From: Rhizomicrobium sp. | GTDB lineage: Bacteria; Pseudomonadota; Alphaproteobacteria; Micropepsales; Micropepsaceae | Assembly: GCA_037200045.1 (NCBI GenBank) | Contig: JBBCHM010000002.1 | Span: 558,001 to 622,000, forward strand | Direction of reading: 5' to 3' | DNA length: 64,000 bases | Part shown: one piece after another, positions 8,601-17,254 of the stretch | How the letters are laid out: each line of letters opens with the position of its first letter | How positions within the stretch are numbered: the stretch's first letter is position 1 | Notes under the pieces: model-generated | The model's input: only the letters and a program-made list of their open reading frames with translations | What the model was told of the DNA's origin: nothing | Databases searched by the model: none | Position numbers and translations under genes: made by a program

Positions 8601-10572
8601 CGTCGGCATCGACCGCGATGGCCTCGAAGCCGGCGCGGGCGTTCTCGGCCACCGAGCCGTCGTCGAAATCGGGACGCAGGCCGATCATCGCATCGCGGGT
8701 GCGCACCGGGATCTCGACATTCTTGTCGGTGGTGCGTCCGCCCGGCTCGTGGATCGAGATCGTGACGCTGGCCTTGAGCGGCAGGGTGGTGTCGGCGAGA
8801 TCGCCGACCGATCCGGTCGCCTCGGTCGAGCCGTTGGCGTCGGTCTCCGGCACCGTCATCTGCACGTCGACGGAGGAGAACGTGTCGTCCACCCGGCCGA
8901 ACTGATATTCCTTGAACTCGGGGAACGGCGTGCCGTCGGCTTCGATCTTGGCCGTGCCCTCGCCCGAAAGGCCGGAGGCCGGCGCGCCATAGAGAAAGCG
9001 GCTATCGGCGCGGACCTTGATGTCCTCGCCCGGCTTCACGACCTTGGTCTCGGGCGTCAGTGTCACCTTCAGGCGCTGCGGCACGAAATCGGCGACGTCG
9101 AACTGCACGCGGCCGACCGGCGACGCCTTGGGATCGATATAGGCGGCGATCTGCCAGCGCCCATGCGGCGCGCGATTGCCGAGCTTGAGCGGCCAGGTCG
9201 TGGCGCCCGCCTGGAGCGCGGCGGCGGGAACCGTGGTGCGCGAAACCTCCAGCCCATCGGGCCTTGTCGCAATGAGCGTCAGGACCGAGCTGATCGCGGC
9301 GCCGATGCGGTCGCGCAGCAGGGTGGTGGACTGCACCGTCTCGCCGGGGCGATAGACGCCGCGCTCGGTATAAAGAAACGCATCGATCGGGCCGGGCGCC
9401 TCGCGGCCGCTGACGCCGCGGTCGGTCAGGTCGAAGCCGGAGCGGCGCAAATCGAGGAAGCTGAAATCGCCGCCCGCGCCATAGGCCATCACCACGACGG
9501 GCGTGTCGCCGCCGGTGGCGCGCAACAGCCCGGCCGCGAAATCGGCGCGGCCGTCGCCATTGGTCGTCACGGTGGCGAGGACGTTGTTGTCCTTGGCGAC
9601 GAGGTTGAGCTTGACCCCGCTCAGCGGCTTCGCGCTGGCGTAGGAGCGGGCGAAGACGGTGAGCCCGCCGGCGCCCTGGAAGCTGGTGACGGCGATATCG
9701 GAATCGACCACCCATTGGGCGGCGATGGTGCCTTCGTCGTAATAGTCCTTGGTCTCGTCCTGCGCCGCGTCCATCGCGATCAGCACATAGGCGCCGGGCG
9801 GCTTGTCCTTCAGGATGTCGCGGATCGGGATCAGGGTGGTGACGGAATCGTTCTTGACGTTGGCGACGTCCATCGTGCCCTGCCAGACCAGCGCGCCCTG
9901 GCTGTTCTCCAGGTCGGTGTCCTTCCAGGAATAGAGCGTGGTCTCGTCCACCGTGCCGCTTTCGATCTGCGACAGCAGCCGGTCGCCGACGCGGATGATC
10001 TTCAGGCGCAGCTTGGCGATGTTGACGGTCGTGACCGGCACGCCCTCGGCGTTCTCGCGCGGCAGCACGATGCCGCCGGCAAAGCGCACCAGCGAGGGCT
10101 TGTCGCGCAGCTCGACCGGGACGGTCTCGTCCTCGGTCAGCTTCTCGCCGGTGGCGGCGGGAAGCCCGCTCTTGAGCGTCACCTGGTAGGATTTGTTGAA
10201 GTCCAGGCCCGCGATGCACAGCCGGTCGTCCACCACATGGCTGGCGACCTTGGTCTCGGGGTCGATGGAGAAATAGTCCTCGTAATGCGTCTTGCCGGAG
10301 GCATCGAGGCTGCGGGTGAAGACCAGGCACGCCTCGGCCTGCGGCTTGGTGGTGTCGACCTCCAGCCGGCGGAAGGCGAAATACGGCGCCTGCGCCATCT
10401 GCGCCGGGGTCATGCTGCCGGTGACGGAGGACAGCCCGTTCGCGATGCGGGAGAAGAAGCCGGCGCCGAGCGGCGTGTTCTTGCCGCCGAGGAAATAGAG
10501 CACGCCGGTCACGACCGCGATGACGGCCAGGATGCCGCCGCCGATCATCACGAAACGCCGATTGTTGTCCAC
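5680..10572 (-). CDS. yfhM: Bacterial alpha-2-macroglobulin with intact thioester
   Basis: A 1630-residue protease trap thought to protect the periplasm when the wall is breached, the damage its partner PBP1C would repair. One N-terminal transmembrane segment (residues 7-28) anchors it to the inner membrane; unlike E. coli YfhM there is no lipobox. MG domains fill the first two thirds. The thioester CIEQ is intact (Cys1175, Gln1178, within YGCIEQT), so it should covalently trap proteases, and the thioester helical domain and C-terminal receptor-like domain follow. It lies upstream of pbpC, separated by repeat DNA of about 160 bases. A 1743-residue open frame on the opposite strand is only its shadow. 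Confidence 0.95.
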   Translation of the reverse strand: MDNNRRFVMIGGGILAVIAVVTGVLYFLGGKNTPLGAGFFSRIANGLSSVTGSMTPAQMAQAPYFAFRRLEVDTTKPQAEACLVFTRSLDASGKTHYEDYFSIDPETKVASHVVDDRLCIAGLDFNKSYQVTLKSGLPAATGEKLTEDETVPVELRDKPSLVRFAGGIVLPRENAEGVPVTTVNIAKLRLKIIRVGDRLLSQIESGTVDETTLYSWKDTDLENSQGALVWQGTMDVANVKNDSVTTLIPIRDILKDKPPGAYVLIAMDAAQDETKDYYDEGTIAAQWVVDSDIAVTSFQGAGGLTVFARSYASAKPLSGVKLNLVAKDNNVLATVTTNGDGRADFAAGLLRATGGDTPVVVMAYGAGGDFSFLDLRRSGFDLTDRGVSGREAPGPIDAFLYTERGVYRPGETVQSTTLLRDRIGAAISSVLTLIATRPDGLEVSRTTVPAAALQAGATTWPLKLGNRAPHGRWQIAAYIDPKASPVGRVQFDVADFVPQRLKVTLTPETKVVKPGEDIKVRADSRFLYGAPASGLSGEGTAKIEADGTPFPEFKEYQFGRVDDTFSSVDVQMTVPETDANGSTEATGSVGDLADTTLPLKASVTISIHEPGGRTTDKNVEIPVRTRDAMIGLRPDFDDGSVAENARAGFEAIAVDADGKRVALAGLTYSWVREDTTYQWYQKDGSWKYEAVTRDRLMTSGKIDIGAGAPVKLAQNFPYGSYRLTITDPKSGTASSYRFYSGWAASSAGDRPDRIPVAADKPSYRAGETAHVQIKPTANGKALVVVAGDKVFSSQVIDAPAGGASVDVKVDADWGPGAYVLVTDYRPLNEATGHEPVRAIGLAWLQVDNKDRTLTVTVGGPQKVTPRQKIVIPVAIAGLASGEQAYLTLAAVDEGILQLTDFVSPNPNDYYFAKRQLGVTMRDDYGRLIKAEKGAVGAMREGGDSFGGRPLAVVPTRTVALFSGLVKVGADGRVSVALDIPDFNGELRLMAVAMTDTKLGHADRPLTVRDPVVADIVLPRFLAPGDHAAAALNMNNVEGKPGTYVATLTASGPVGLPNGARQTVVTEALRVGQRVLVPMELNGTGIGIATIALNVRGPGGFSVDHSWQIESRAPQLDVARDETVPFAPKATYTANGQLVADLIRGTPTVGLTVASAHGYSDVPGLLKWLDKYPYGCIEQTTSRAMPLLVFNDLSDLAGLPRDQALRPRVQDAVDAVLDMQNYAGNFGMWAPGSDADPWISVFALDFLTQAKEKGYVVPNDALKRGSTWLRGTAASDSNSDNVRAYAFYLLARSGQVNLSDLRYFIDTRGPEMNTAIAEALSASAAAQAGDRARATYGFNRARDIALKGEAFSYPVGDYGSLLRDVAGSTALAAENGQPDLIPALLKKSAELDSKLDDTTTQEKAWMLRAAYALTRQTVPLNILVNGQPGIPRAGAIRLSPSPAQLSSGITFLNRGDASVWRTTSVQGTPAAPLPAEASGFTLSKTYWTMGGTPADLSHLHQNDRVIVEVTGQMQHNTYRQMGVIDLLPAGLEIEMPLGSEDGKPYAFLDTLSDTTMADARDDRFVAAFTIGSSYVSDEDKKKPEPQPIFRIAYVARAVTTGTFVLPAAAVMDMYAPTIHARTTMGNVTIAP

Positions 10573-10892
10573 GTATTTCCCCCGAAACGCCCGACGAACG
10601 AGCTTATCACGCGCACCATGCGCAGCAATTCGTCACAAGCACAATCGGCGTCGAAAAAGGCGGGATATTGTCAAATGCGCGCAGATGCGAAAATTGTTTC
10701 GCGACCCCATGCTGCGCGTGCGTTGCAAGCCAATGTCGCGAGCCAGAAGTCGCACCACTCGGTGTCATCCGCCGCGAATGCGGCGGACCCAGGTGAAATC
10801 TGCGCCGCCGCAGCAGGGTTCACCTGGGTGGCCCGCATTCGCGGGCCATGACACCTCTATTTTGAATTCAGCGGGCTTCTGGTTTCAGGACG
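10573..10892. other. 320-base gene-free stretch upstream of yfhM
   Basis: This gap lies between the metallophosphoesterase stop and the yfhM start, both on the minus strand. The part next to yfhM (about 10580-10740) is locally lower in GC and should hold the yfhM promoter, though I could not pick convincing -35/-10 boxes. The remainder is the inverted palindrome pair at 10761-10855. No protein-coding gene is supported. Confidence 0.6.
10761..10855. repeat. Inverted pair of REP-like palindromes (family B)
   Basis: Two hairpins face each other. The left is GGTGTCAT then CCGCCGC-GAAT-GCGGCGG then ACCCAGGTGAA; the right is TTCACCTGGGT then GGCCCGC-ATTC-GCGGGCC then ATGACACC. The flanks GGTGTCAT/ATGACACC and CCAGGTGAA/TTCACCTGG are reverse complements, so the element is an inverted duplication of one unit. 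A second copy of the same architecture lies at 52816-52942. Confidence 0.8.
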
Positions 10893-12149
10893 CTAGCGCG
10901 TGCCGGGGCAGAAGACGTTGCGGTCCTGATAAGCGCACTGCTTGATCGGATTTCCTTCCGAATCGTAGAGCTGGATCAGCCAGCCGTCATTGCCCGTCAT
11001 GCGCGTCAGCATCATGAAGCCGAAGCCGCGGACCGAGAACCCGGTTTTCACATGCACGCCCGAATCGCCCTGGAATATCGTGCCGCGCAGGTTCAGGGGC
11101 GTGACGTCCAGATTGTCGCCGCCATTGCCGCCGACGATCTGCGGCGGAACTTTCGCCTCGTAGTTGATCGCCTCGAAGCTGTGGATGTGGCCCGACAGCA
11201 TCAGCGAGATGGCGGCGAAGGCGGAAAGATCGCCCGCCGCCTTGATCATGGTGGCGTTGCCGCCGGCCGGCAGGCCCAGGAAGGTGATCGCGCCCCATAG
11301 CGGCCGGTGCGTCCCCAGCCACAATTCGCGGCCCGGCCCGACATCGGCCATCGCCTTCAGCGCTTCGAAATCCTTCTCGTAGAGCGGCACCTGCGCCGGA
11401 TCGACCGAGGTGTCGGGCGCGCTGGCGCTGTCCATGATCGCGATGGTCTGGCTGCCGGCCTGGACGGCATAGGGATCCAGATGCGCGTTGCACGGCGCCG
11501 CCGGATCGTAGGCGGTCGGCCCGATCAGCCGGAGGAAGCCGGGACCGGCGCGGAAGCAGTCCTCGTGATTGCCGCGGATGACGATCCACGGCGCCGCGGC
11601 GAGCAGCGGCGCGCCGGGCGTGAAGAAATCGGCGTCCCACGCCGCCCAATTGTCGCCCCAGGGCGAGCCGGCACAGCCGGGGAAGGTGTCCGGGCACGGC
11701 GATTCCCGGTAGAGGTAATCGCCCAGATGGAGGACGAGATCGGGATGCTGCGCCGCGGCGGCCTTCGCCAGGGTCGCGAAGGGCCACGCCTTGGGATCGT
11801 TGCAGGCCTGCAGCGCCGTGCCCTTGATGCGGCAGCCGGTGTCGCCGAGCACCAGGATGCGCCGCGGATCGGCGACGGGAAGCGCAACCGCATTGCCGTC
11901 GATGGTCAGCGCCTTCGCGCCGGCGGGAATTGCCAGGGCGCAGAGCAGCGGGAAGTTCGCATCGGCCGGAGCCCGCACCGTCATGGTGGCGGGCGATCCG
12001 TCCAGCATAGCCGCCGGGCAGGTGGCTGCCGCCGTCGTCGCGCGCGCCTCGACCGCGCCGCCCGGTCCCATCTGGACCCACATGGCGGCGGCAGCGAGGT
12101 TGGTGGCGGCGAGGAATGCCGCGAGCGCGAGAAAGCCGATGCGTATCAT
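10893..12149 (-). CDS. Secreted calcineurin-like metallophosphoesterase
   Basis: A 418-residue exported protein: a signal peptide (about 1-20) is followed by a short beta-rich N-terminal region and a metallophosphoesterase domain. Binuclear-metal motifs are in order: LGDTG, LHLGDY, RGNHE, GTHRPLW and SGHIHSFE. The catalysed reaction is hydrolysis of a phosphomono- or diester; substrate is unknown. Many cysteines (CPDTFPGC and others) fit a periplasmic fold with disulfides. ATG at 12149 is preferred over 12167 because it begins directly at a typical signal peptide. Confidence 0.85.
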   Translation of the reverse strand: MIRIGFLALAAFLAATNLAAAAMWVQMGPGGAVEARATTAAATCPAAMLDGSPATMTVRAPADANFPLLCALAIPAGAKALTIDGNAVALPVADPRRILVLGDTGCRIKGTALQACNDPKAWPFATLAKAAAAQHPDLVLHLGDYLYRESPCPDTFPGCAGSPWGDNWAAWDADFFTPGAPLLAAAPWIVIRGNHEDCFRAGPGFLRLIGPTAYDPAAPCNAHLDPYAVQAGSQTIAIMDSASAPDTSVDPAQVPLYEKDFEALKAMADVGPGRELWLGTHRPLWGAITFLGLPAGGNATMIKAAGDLSAFAAISLMLSGHIHSFEAINYEAKVPPQIVGGNGGDNLDVTPLNLRGTIFQGDSGVHVKTGFSVRGFGFMMLTRMTGNDGWLIQLYDSEGNPIKQCAYQDRNVFCPGTR

Positions 12150-12205
12150 CGCGCCACTATGCAGCAATCCCGGCCGCGGCCAAAACCACCGTTCGATGAC
12201 AGATG

Positions 12206-13606
12206 TCAGCCGGGACGCCAGTTCCCATGGAAGCCGAACGGCACGCGGCGCGGCAATTTGGCGGTGCCGATAGGACCCTTGGCAACATCCGCCGCGTCAT
12301 AGACCACGAAATCGGTGCGGTCCTCGGCGCCGCGATAGATCAGCGCGACCAGGTAGCCCTCGCCTTCGGCGGCCGTCGCGCTTTTCGCAATGAAGATCGG
12401 CTCACCCGGGACGTCGCCCTTCGGCAGTTCGTGGACGTCGCGCCTGCCGGTCTTGAAATCGATATGGGCGACGGCGTCAAACAGGATCTTGCCGCTGCTT
12501 CCGGTGTCGGCGGCGAAATAGCCATGGCGGTAGGAAAGCCCGGCGCGGCGCTCGTCGAGGCGCGGGAACTCGCCGGCGAGATCGTCGAGCCTGGTCTGCT
12601 TCACGGTGTTGGTCTTGCCCGAAAGGTCTACCTCCCAGCGCACCAGATAGGCCGAGCACGGCTTGCCCGGCGAGCCGTCGGCGTTCGGAAACAGCGGCGC
12701 CTGCGCGTATTGCATGACGTCGGCATAGAGCTTGTCGCCCTCTTCCCAGGCGTTCATCGGATGGAAGACATAGCAGGGATCGGTGTCGAGCCAGCGGATG
12801 GTCTCGACGCCCTTGTCGCGGGCCATCAAGCCGATGCGGCCGCCCAGTTCCGGCTCCCAGCCGTAGGCCGGTTTGCCGCTCATCGCGCGCGGCAGGCTGG
12901 CCGACAGCGGCAGGATCGGGAACAGCACATGCCGGTCGGTGACGCAGAAATCGTGCACCATGCTGGCATAGGGCGCGTCGAAGGTGTCGAGCCGCGTCAC
13001 CTTGCCGGTCTTGTCGACCACGCCATAGGCCATGCCGGCCGACAGCGGCACCGGACCGACGCCATAGCCGAAGAACGCCATCTCGCCGGTTTCGGGATCG
13101 ATCTTGGGATGCGCCGTGAAGCACTTGGCCTTGCCGGCATAATCGAGATAGCCACGGGTCGCGAGCGACAGCGGATCGACCTCCAGCGGCTGGTGGGCCT
13201 CTTCGAGCGCCAGCAGCTTGCCGGCGTGCCACACGACATTCGTGTTGGCGACGCCGCTCTCCTTGCCGATCACGGAGGGATCGCTGGTCAGCGGATTGCC
13301 GAAGGAGCCGAACAGCGACTTGCCCGCCGCGTGCTCCAGCTCCCATTTCGGCGTGCGCAGATAGCGGTTCTTGTAGGAGACCTTGCCGCCCTCGACGAAG
13401 AAGCCGTGCAGCATGCCGTCGCCGACGAACCAGTGGTGGTTCGGATCGCGCGGCGTGAACTGCGGGTTGGGACCGTTGCGATAGAACGCGCCGCGCAGCG
13501 CGGCGGGAATCTCCCCGGTGACCGGAAGGTCGGTGAAATCGTCCTCGCTCGCGACGGGCGCGAAATTGCCGGACAGGTAAGGGTTCAGACGGACGGGCGC
13601 ATTCAT
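12206..13606 (-). CDS. Carotenoid oxygenase family protein (apocarotenoid-type)
   Basis: Non-haem iron dioxygenase of 466 residues with the four iron-ligand histidines: His166 (AHPKID), His218 (VHDF), His282 (FHPMN) and His460 (FHGNW). It should cleave a conjugated double bond to two carbonyls. At the positions that in lignostilbene dioxygenases hold Phe, Tyr and Lys (Phe59/Tyr101/Lys134 in NOV1 numbering, from memory) it has Phe60, Phe102 and Glu135, so a phenolic stilbene substrate is less likely than an apocarotenoid or other polyene. A GAGGT lies upstream of the ATG at 13606. It is divergent from a TetR regulator 95 bases away. Confidence 0.85.
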   Translation of the reverse strand: MNAPVRLNPYLSGNFAPVASEDDFTDLPVTGEIPAALRGAFYRNGPNPQFTPRDPNHHWFVGDGMLHGFFVEGGKVSYKNRYLRTPKWELEHAAGKSLFGSFGNPLTSDPSVIGKESGVANTNVVWHAGKLLALEEAHQPLEVDPLSLATRGYLDYAGKAKCFTAHPKIDPETGEMAFFGYGVGPVPLSAGMAYGVVDKTGKVTRLDTFDAPYASMVHDFCVTDRHVLFPILPLSASLPRAMSGKPAYGWEPELGGRIGLMARDKGVETIRWLDTDPCYVFHPMNAWEEGDKLYADVMQYAQAPLFPNADGSPGKPCSAYLVRWEVDLSGKTNTVKQTRLDDLAGEFPRLDERRAGLSYRHGYFAADTGSSGKILFDAVAHIDFKTGRRDVHELPKGDVPGEPIFIAKSATAAEGEGYLVALIYRGAEDRTDFVVYDAADVAKGPIGTAKLPRRVPFGFHGNWRPG

Positions 13607-13631
13607 GGTCGACCTCGCGGCAAGGTGAACC

Positions 13632-13644
13632 TTTACGTTGTAAA
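13632..13644. promoter_or_regulatory. Candidate TetR operator
   Basis: In the AT-rich spacer between the divergent carotenoid oxygenase and TetR genes sits the inverted repeat TTTAC-GTT-GTAAA. Its position between two divergent starts, one of them a TetR regulator, fits autoregulation and control of the oxygenase. No binding data; the assignment is by position and symmetry only. Confidence 0.45.
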
Positions 13645-13700
13645 TTTATAGCATATACCCATTCTGTTTGGCAAGTTTAGAATTACTCAAAGGATTCCCG

Positions 13701-14306
13701 ATGCCCCGCGTCCTCAGCCAGACCGACGTTGCCGATTTCCGCGAGCGGCTCTGCGAAGCCGCGACCAAGCTGTTCGACGCCAAGGGCCGCGACGGCTTCA
13801 CCATGCGGGAACTGGCGAGCGAGATCGGCGTCAGCGCGATGACGCCCTACCGCTATTTCAAGGACAAGGACGACATCCTGGCGGCGGTGCGCGCCCGCGC
13901 TTTCAACCGCTTCGCGGATTCGCTGGAAGCCGCGTTCAGGGCCGCCGCCACCGCGCCGGAGAAATCCGCCGCGGTGTACCAGGCCTATATCGGCTTCGCC
14001 TTCGGCGAGCCGGCCGCCTACCGGCTGATGTTCGATCTGTCGCAGCCCGACGAGTCGGCCTATCCCGAACTGGTCCAGGCCGCCACGCGCGCCCGCGCGA
14101 CCATGACGGCCTATGTCCGCGCCCTGGTGCAGGACGGCATCCTGGACGGCGATCCCGAACTGATCGGCCACGTGTTCTGGGCCTCGTTGCACGGCGCGGT
14201 GGTGCTCACGCTCGCGGGCAAGCTGGGCGCCGGATACGATTTCGACCGCATCAGCGGCGAGTCGTTCCGTGTGCTGTTCGAGGGCTATAGGGCGAAGCGG
14301 GCGTAG
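13701..14306 (+). CDS. TetR/AcrR family transcriptional regulator
   Basis: A 201-residue one-component regulator. The N-terminal TetR helix-turn-helix is clear at about residues 15-60 (GFTMRELASEIGVSAMTPYRYF); the C-terminal half is the variable ligand-binding and dimer region. The ATG at 13701 follows AAAGGA by six bases; upstream in-frame codons lack a ribosome site. Divergent placement suggests it represses the carotenoid oxygenase at 12206-13606 and perhaps itself, with a hydrophobic substrate or product as inducer (inference). Confidence 0.9.
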   Translation: MPRVLSQTDVADFRERLCEAATKLFDAKGRDGFTMRELASEIGVSAMTPYRYFKDKDDILAAVRARAFNRFADSLEAAFRAAATAPEKSAAVYQAYIGFAFGEPAAYRLMFDLSQPDESAYPELVQAATRARATMTAYVRALVQDGILDGDPELIGHVFWASLHGAVVLTLAGKLGAGYDFDRISGESFRVLFEGYRAKRA

Positions 14307-14309
14307 GCG

Positions 14310-15776
14310 CTATTCCCCCGCGCCGAGCGGCAGGGTCTGCGGCGCGCCGAGCGCCGGCTCCGAGCCCGACAGGCTTTCCGCCACGCCGGCCGCGCCCGCC
14401 ACGGCCTGCGCCTCGATTTCCGCCGCGCGCGTCGCGAGGTCGGCGCGGATGCCGTCATGCCGCGCGGCGTCGAGCTTGTAGCCCCACAGCGCCCAGGCGC
14501 CGACGAACATGGTCAGCACCGGCACGACGACATAGCAGGCCTCCAGCGCATCCAGCGCGAGGCCGGTGTTCACCACGCCTTCCCTGGCATCGAAGCCGAA
14601 GGCCTGGATGATCGGGAAGGTGATGATCACGGCGAGCGCCGAGCCGATCTTGGAGGTCGCCACGATCAGCCCGTAGAGCAGCGCCGAACGGTCCTTGCCG
14701 ATATCGAGCCGCACCTCGTCGCTGACATCGGCGATCATCGAGCGGATCTGGAAGGTGAAGCAGCTCACCACGAAGCCGGCGAACATCATTCCCGGCACCA
14801 TGAACACCATGGCGCCGCGCGGGATCACGAACACCAGCGCCTGCGCCAGGCCGTAGAGCACGCAGCCCCACATCACCGTCTTGTGCTTGCCGATGCGGTT
14901 GGAGACCAGCGACCAGCACGGCGCGCCGAACAGGCCCGCCGCGATGTAGATCAGCAGCAGCGAATTGGTCTGGGTCCGGGTGAAGCCGAGCGCCTGGGTG
15001 AAGAAGAAGAGATAAAGCACCGCCGTGATGGCGGGTCCGAGGGCGAGAAACAGGTCGGCGGCGAGGACGCGAAGCAGCGAGGGCCGCGCGATCATCGTCC
15101 AATAGTCCTTCAGCGTGATGCGGTTGGCGGTTTCCGCCTGGCGCGGCTCGCCGACCGCGGCGATGCACAGCAGCACCGTGAGCGGCGTGACGACCAGCAG
15201 GAACCAGCCCATGGCCTGCACGCCCTGGGCGTCCGTCATGTGCCAGCCGAGCTTGAGCACGACGGGGAGCGCCAGGATGACGACGATGGCGATCACGCCG
15301 ATGGTCTGCATCCAGCTATAGATGCGGCTGCGCTGATGGTATTCCGGCACCAGCGCCGCGGCCCAGGCGGCGTGGCCCAGCGTGATCATCGAATAGCCGG
15401 CATAGAGGACCAGCAGCCAGACGACCAGGTAGAGCCGGCTGGAGCCCGGCGCGGCCATGAAGATCATGTAGGACGCCAGCATCAGCAGCGGCACGCTGGC
15501 GATCATCCAGGGCCGAAAGCGCCCGAAGCGCGTGTCGGTCGCATTGACCGCGATGCCGATCATGGGATCGAAGAAGATGTCGGTCAGGCGCACCACGCCG
15601 AAGGCGGCGCTGACGGCGGCGAGCGTCAGGCCGATATGGCTCGCGTAATAGTTGGGCAGATAGACGGTGAGCGGAATGCCGAGCGCGGAGTAAGGCATCG
15701 CCGCGCTGGAAAACGGCGCCAGCAGCCGCGCCGGCAGTCGCTTGGCCGGTGGCGCACTCGACGTCGGGCTACTCAT
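14310..15776 (-). CDS. GPH-family sugar:cation symporter (MelB-like MFS)
   Basis: Inner-membrane carrier of 488 residues with twelve hydrophobic segments. The N-terminal pattern (DIFFDPMIGIAVNATDTRFG, then RFRPWM) is characteristic of glycoside-pentoside-hexuronide:cation symporters, where the helix 2 Asp residues contribute to cation coupling. Substrate is unknown; neighbours do not show a glycoside operon. The ATG at 15776 has GGGAG nine bases upstream; the ATG three codons earlier does not. It converges with tetR. Confidence 0.8.
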   Translation of the reverse strand: MSSPTSSAPPAKRLPARLLAPFSSAAMPYSALGIPLTVYLPNYYASHIGLTLAAVSAAFGVVRLTDIFFDPMIGIAVNATDTRFGRFRPWMIASVPLLMLASYMIFMAAPGSSRLYLVVWLLVLYAGYSMITLGHAAWAAALVPEYHQRSRIYSWMQTIGVIAIVVILALPVVLKLGWHMTDAQGVQAMGWFLLVVTPLTVLLCIAAVGEPRQAETANRITLKDYWTMIARPSLLRVLAADLFLALGPAITAVLYLFFFTQALGFTRTQTNSLLLIYIAAGLFGAPCWSLVSNRIGKHKTVMWGCVLYGLAQALVFVIPRGAMVFMVPGMMFAGFVVSCFTFQIRSMIADVSDEVRLDIGKDRSALLYGLIVATSKIGSALAVIITFPIIQAFGFDAREGVVNTGLALDALEACYVVVPVLTMFVGAWALWGYKLDAARHDGIRADLATRAAEIEAQAVAGAAGVAESLSGSEPALGAPQTLPLGAGE

Positions 15777-15824
15777 ATAATGCATCTCCCAGGAACGGCC
15801 TCTTAGGGGCCTTTCATGACATAA

Positions 15825-15862
15825 ACTTCACACGGGGACTTCCCACGGCGACTTCACACGGG
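15825..15862. repeat. Direct repeat ACTTCACACGGG x2
   Basis: Two exact 12-base copies start 26 bases apart in the spacer between the divergent GPH symporter (start 15776) and MFS carrier (start 16036). The spacing is about two and a half helical turns. It could be a regulator site or chance repetition; no regulator gene is adjacent. Confidence 0.4.
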
Positions 15863-16035
15863 TTTCGCCCGGCCGTGCAACCAAAATCCGCGCGAGCCGA
15901 ACCGGCGCCGGGAACCGCCGCGAAACGCGACGCCGCGGCGGCGCCTTCGCGACAATACGCCGACAACTTCATGTCGCTATCGTTGCACAGCGTCCGGGTT
16001 CCGTTACAGTCGATTGCCGCAGGACGGGACAGGGC

Positions 16036-17253
16036 GTGAGCGCAACCGGGCCGAGAACCACGCATCCCGTCGTCTATCTGGTGCTCTGCACGCCGTTCGG
16101 CGCCTCCAACGGCTATCTGGTCGTCACCCTGGGCTTCCTCCTGTCGCAGGCCGGCGTCGGGGTTTCGGCCATCGCGGGACTGATCGCGCTCAGCCTGGTG
16201 CCGCAGACCTGGAAGTTCTTCTGGGCGCCCGTCGTCGACACGACGCTGACCAGCAAGGCCTGGTATTTGCTCGCCGCCATCGTCTGCGCCGTCACACTGG
16301 GCGCCATCGGCTTCTTCCCGATCACCAAGGTGGGTCTTTTCGCCATCACGGTGCTGGTCGTGGCGAACAGCACCGCCACGACGTTCCTCGCCATGGCGGC
16401 CGAGAACCTGATGGCGCATGCGACACCGCAGGAGCAGAAGGGCCGCGCCGGCGGCTGGTACCAGGCGGGCAATCTCGGCGGCTCGGGCATCGGCGGCGGC
16501 GGCGCGCTGTGGCTGGCGCAGCATTTTCCCTACACTTGGCTGCCCGGCGCGGCGATGGCGGCGCTGTTCCTGGCCTGCTGCCTGGCCCTGCTGTTCGTCG
16601 ACGAGCCGGCGGCCGACCACCGCCACGCCTCCTATTATCGCAGACTCGCGAATGTCGGGCTCGATGTGTGGAACACGGCGAAGTCGCGCGCCGGCTATCT
16701 GGCGCTGTTGATCTGCTTCCTGCCGATCGGTTCGGGCGCCGCTTCCAATCTGTGGTCCGCCACCGCCGGCGAATGGCACGCCGGCGCCGATACCGTCGCG
16801 CTGGTCAACGGCGTGATGGGCGGGATCGTCTCGGCGGTCGGCTGCGTCGTCGGCGGCTATTTCTGCGACCGCATGGACCGCAAATTCGCCTATGCGCTGT
16901 ACGGCGTGTTCCTCGCCGCCGGCGCGCTGGCGATGGCGGCGGCGGCGCGGACGCCGCAGATGTTCGTGACCTTCACCCTGCTCTATGCCTTCGTCCAGGG
17001 CTTCAACTATGCCTCGTTCAGCGCCGTGGTGCTGGAGGCCATCGGGCGCGGCGCCGCCGCCACGAAATACAATCTCTACGCCGCGCTCTCGAACGTGCCG
17101 CTCATGTACATGACGGCGATCGAAGGCTTCGCCTATGGGCGCTGGCACGCCAACGGCCTGCTGCTCGCCGACGCCCTGGCGGGGCTGGCCGCCGTCCTGT
17201 TCTTCTTCGCGGTGGCGATGGGCACGCGGCCCCGCGCCGTCGCGCTCGCCTGA
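16036..17253 (+). CDS. MFS transporter, AmpG/PAT-like
   Basis: A 405-residue membrane protein with about twelve hydrophobic segments. It resembles the peptide-acetyl-CoA/AmpG branch of MFS, for example FFWAPVVD after helix 2 and the short, charge-poor loops. AmpG proteins import anhydro-muropeptides, but sequence alone does not prove that role and the usual ampD/ampR neighbours are missing. Starts at GTG 16036 (AGGACGGGACAGGGC upstream). It converges with selO. Confidence 0.7.
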   Translation: MSATGPRTTHPVVYLVLCTPFGASNGYLVVTLGFLLSQAGVGVSAIAGLIALSLVPQTWKFFWAPVVDTTLTSKAWYLLAAIVCAVTLGAIGFFPITKVGLFAITVLVVANSTATTFLAMAAENLMAHATPQEQKGRAGGWYQAGNLGGSGIGGGGALWLAQHFPYTWLPGAAMAALFLACCLALLFVDEPAADHRHASYYRRLANVGLDVWNTAKSRAGYLALLICFLPIGSGAASNLWSATAGEWHAGADTVALVNGVMGGIVSAVGCVVGGYFCDRMDRKFAYALYGVFLAAGALAMAAAARTPQMFVTFTLLYAFVQGFNYASFSAVVLEAIGRGAAATKYNLYAALSNVPLMYMTAIEGFAYGRWHANGLLLADALAGLAAVLFFFAVAMGTRPRAVALA

Positions 17254-17254
17254 C

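Noticed and set aside
5620..10851. 1743-residue open frame on the plus strand
   Set aside because: It is antisense to yfhM over its length, rich in Arg/His/Gly with no domain, the usual shadow in GC-rich DNA; yfhM has clear motifs.
10761..10855. CRISPR-like or phage attachment repeat
   Set aside because: Only two facing hairpins with no regular direct repeats or spacers, no cas, integrase or tRNA nearby.
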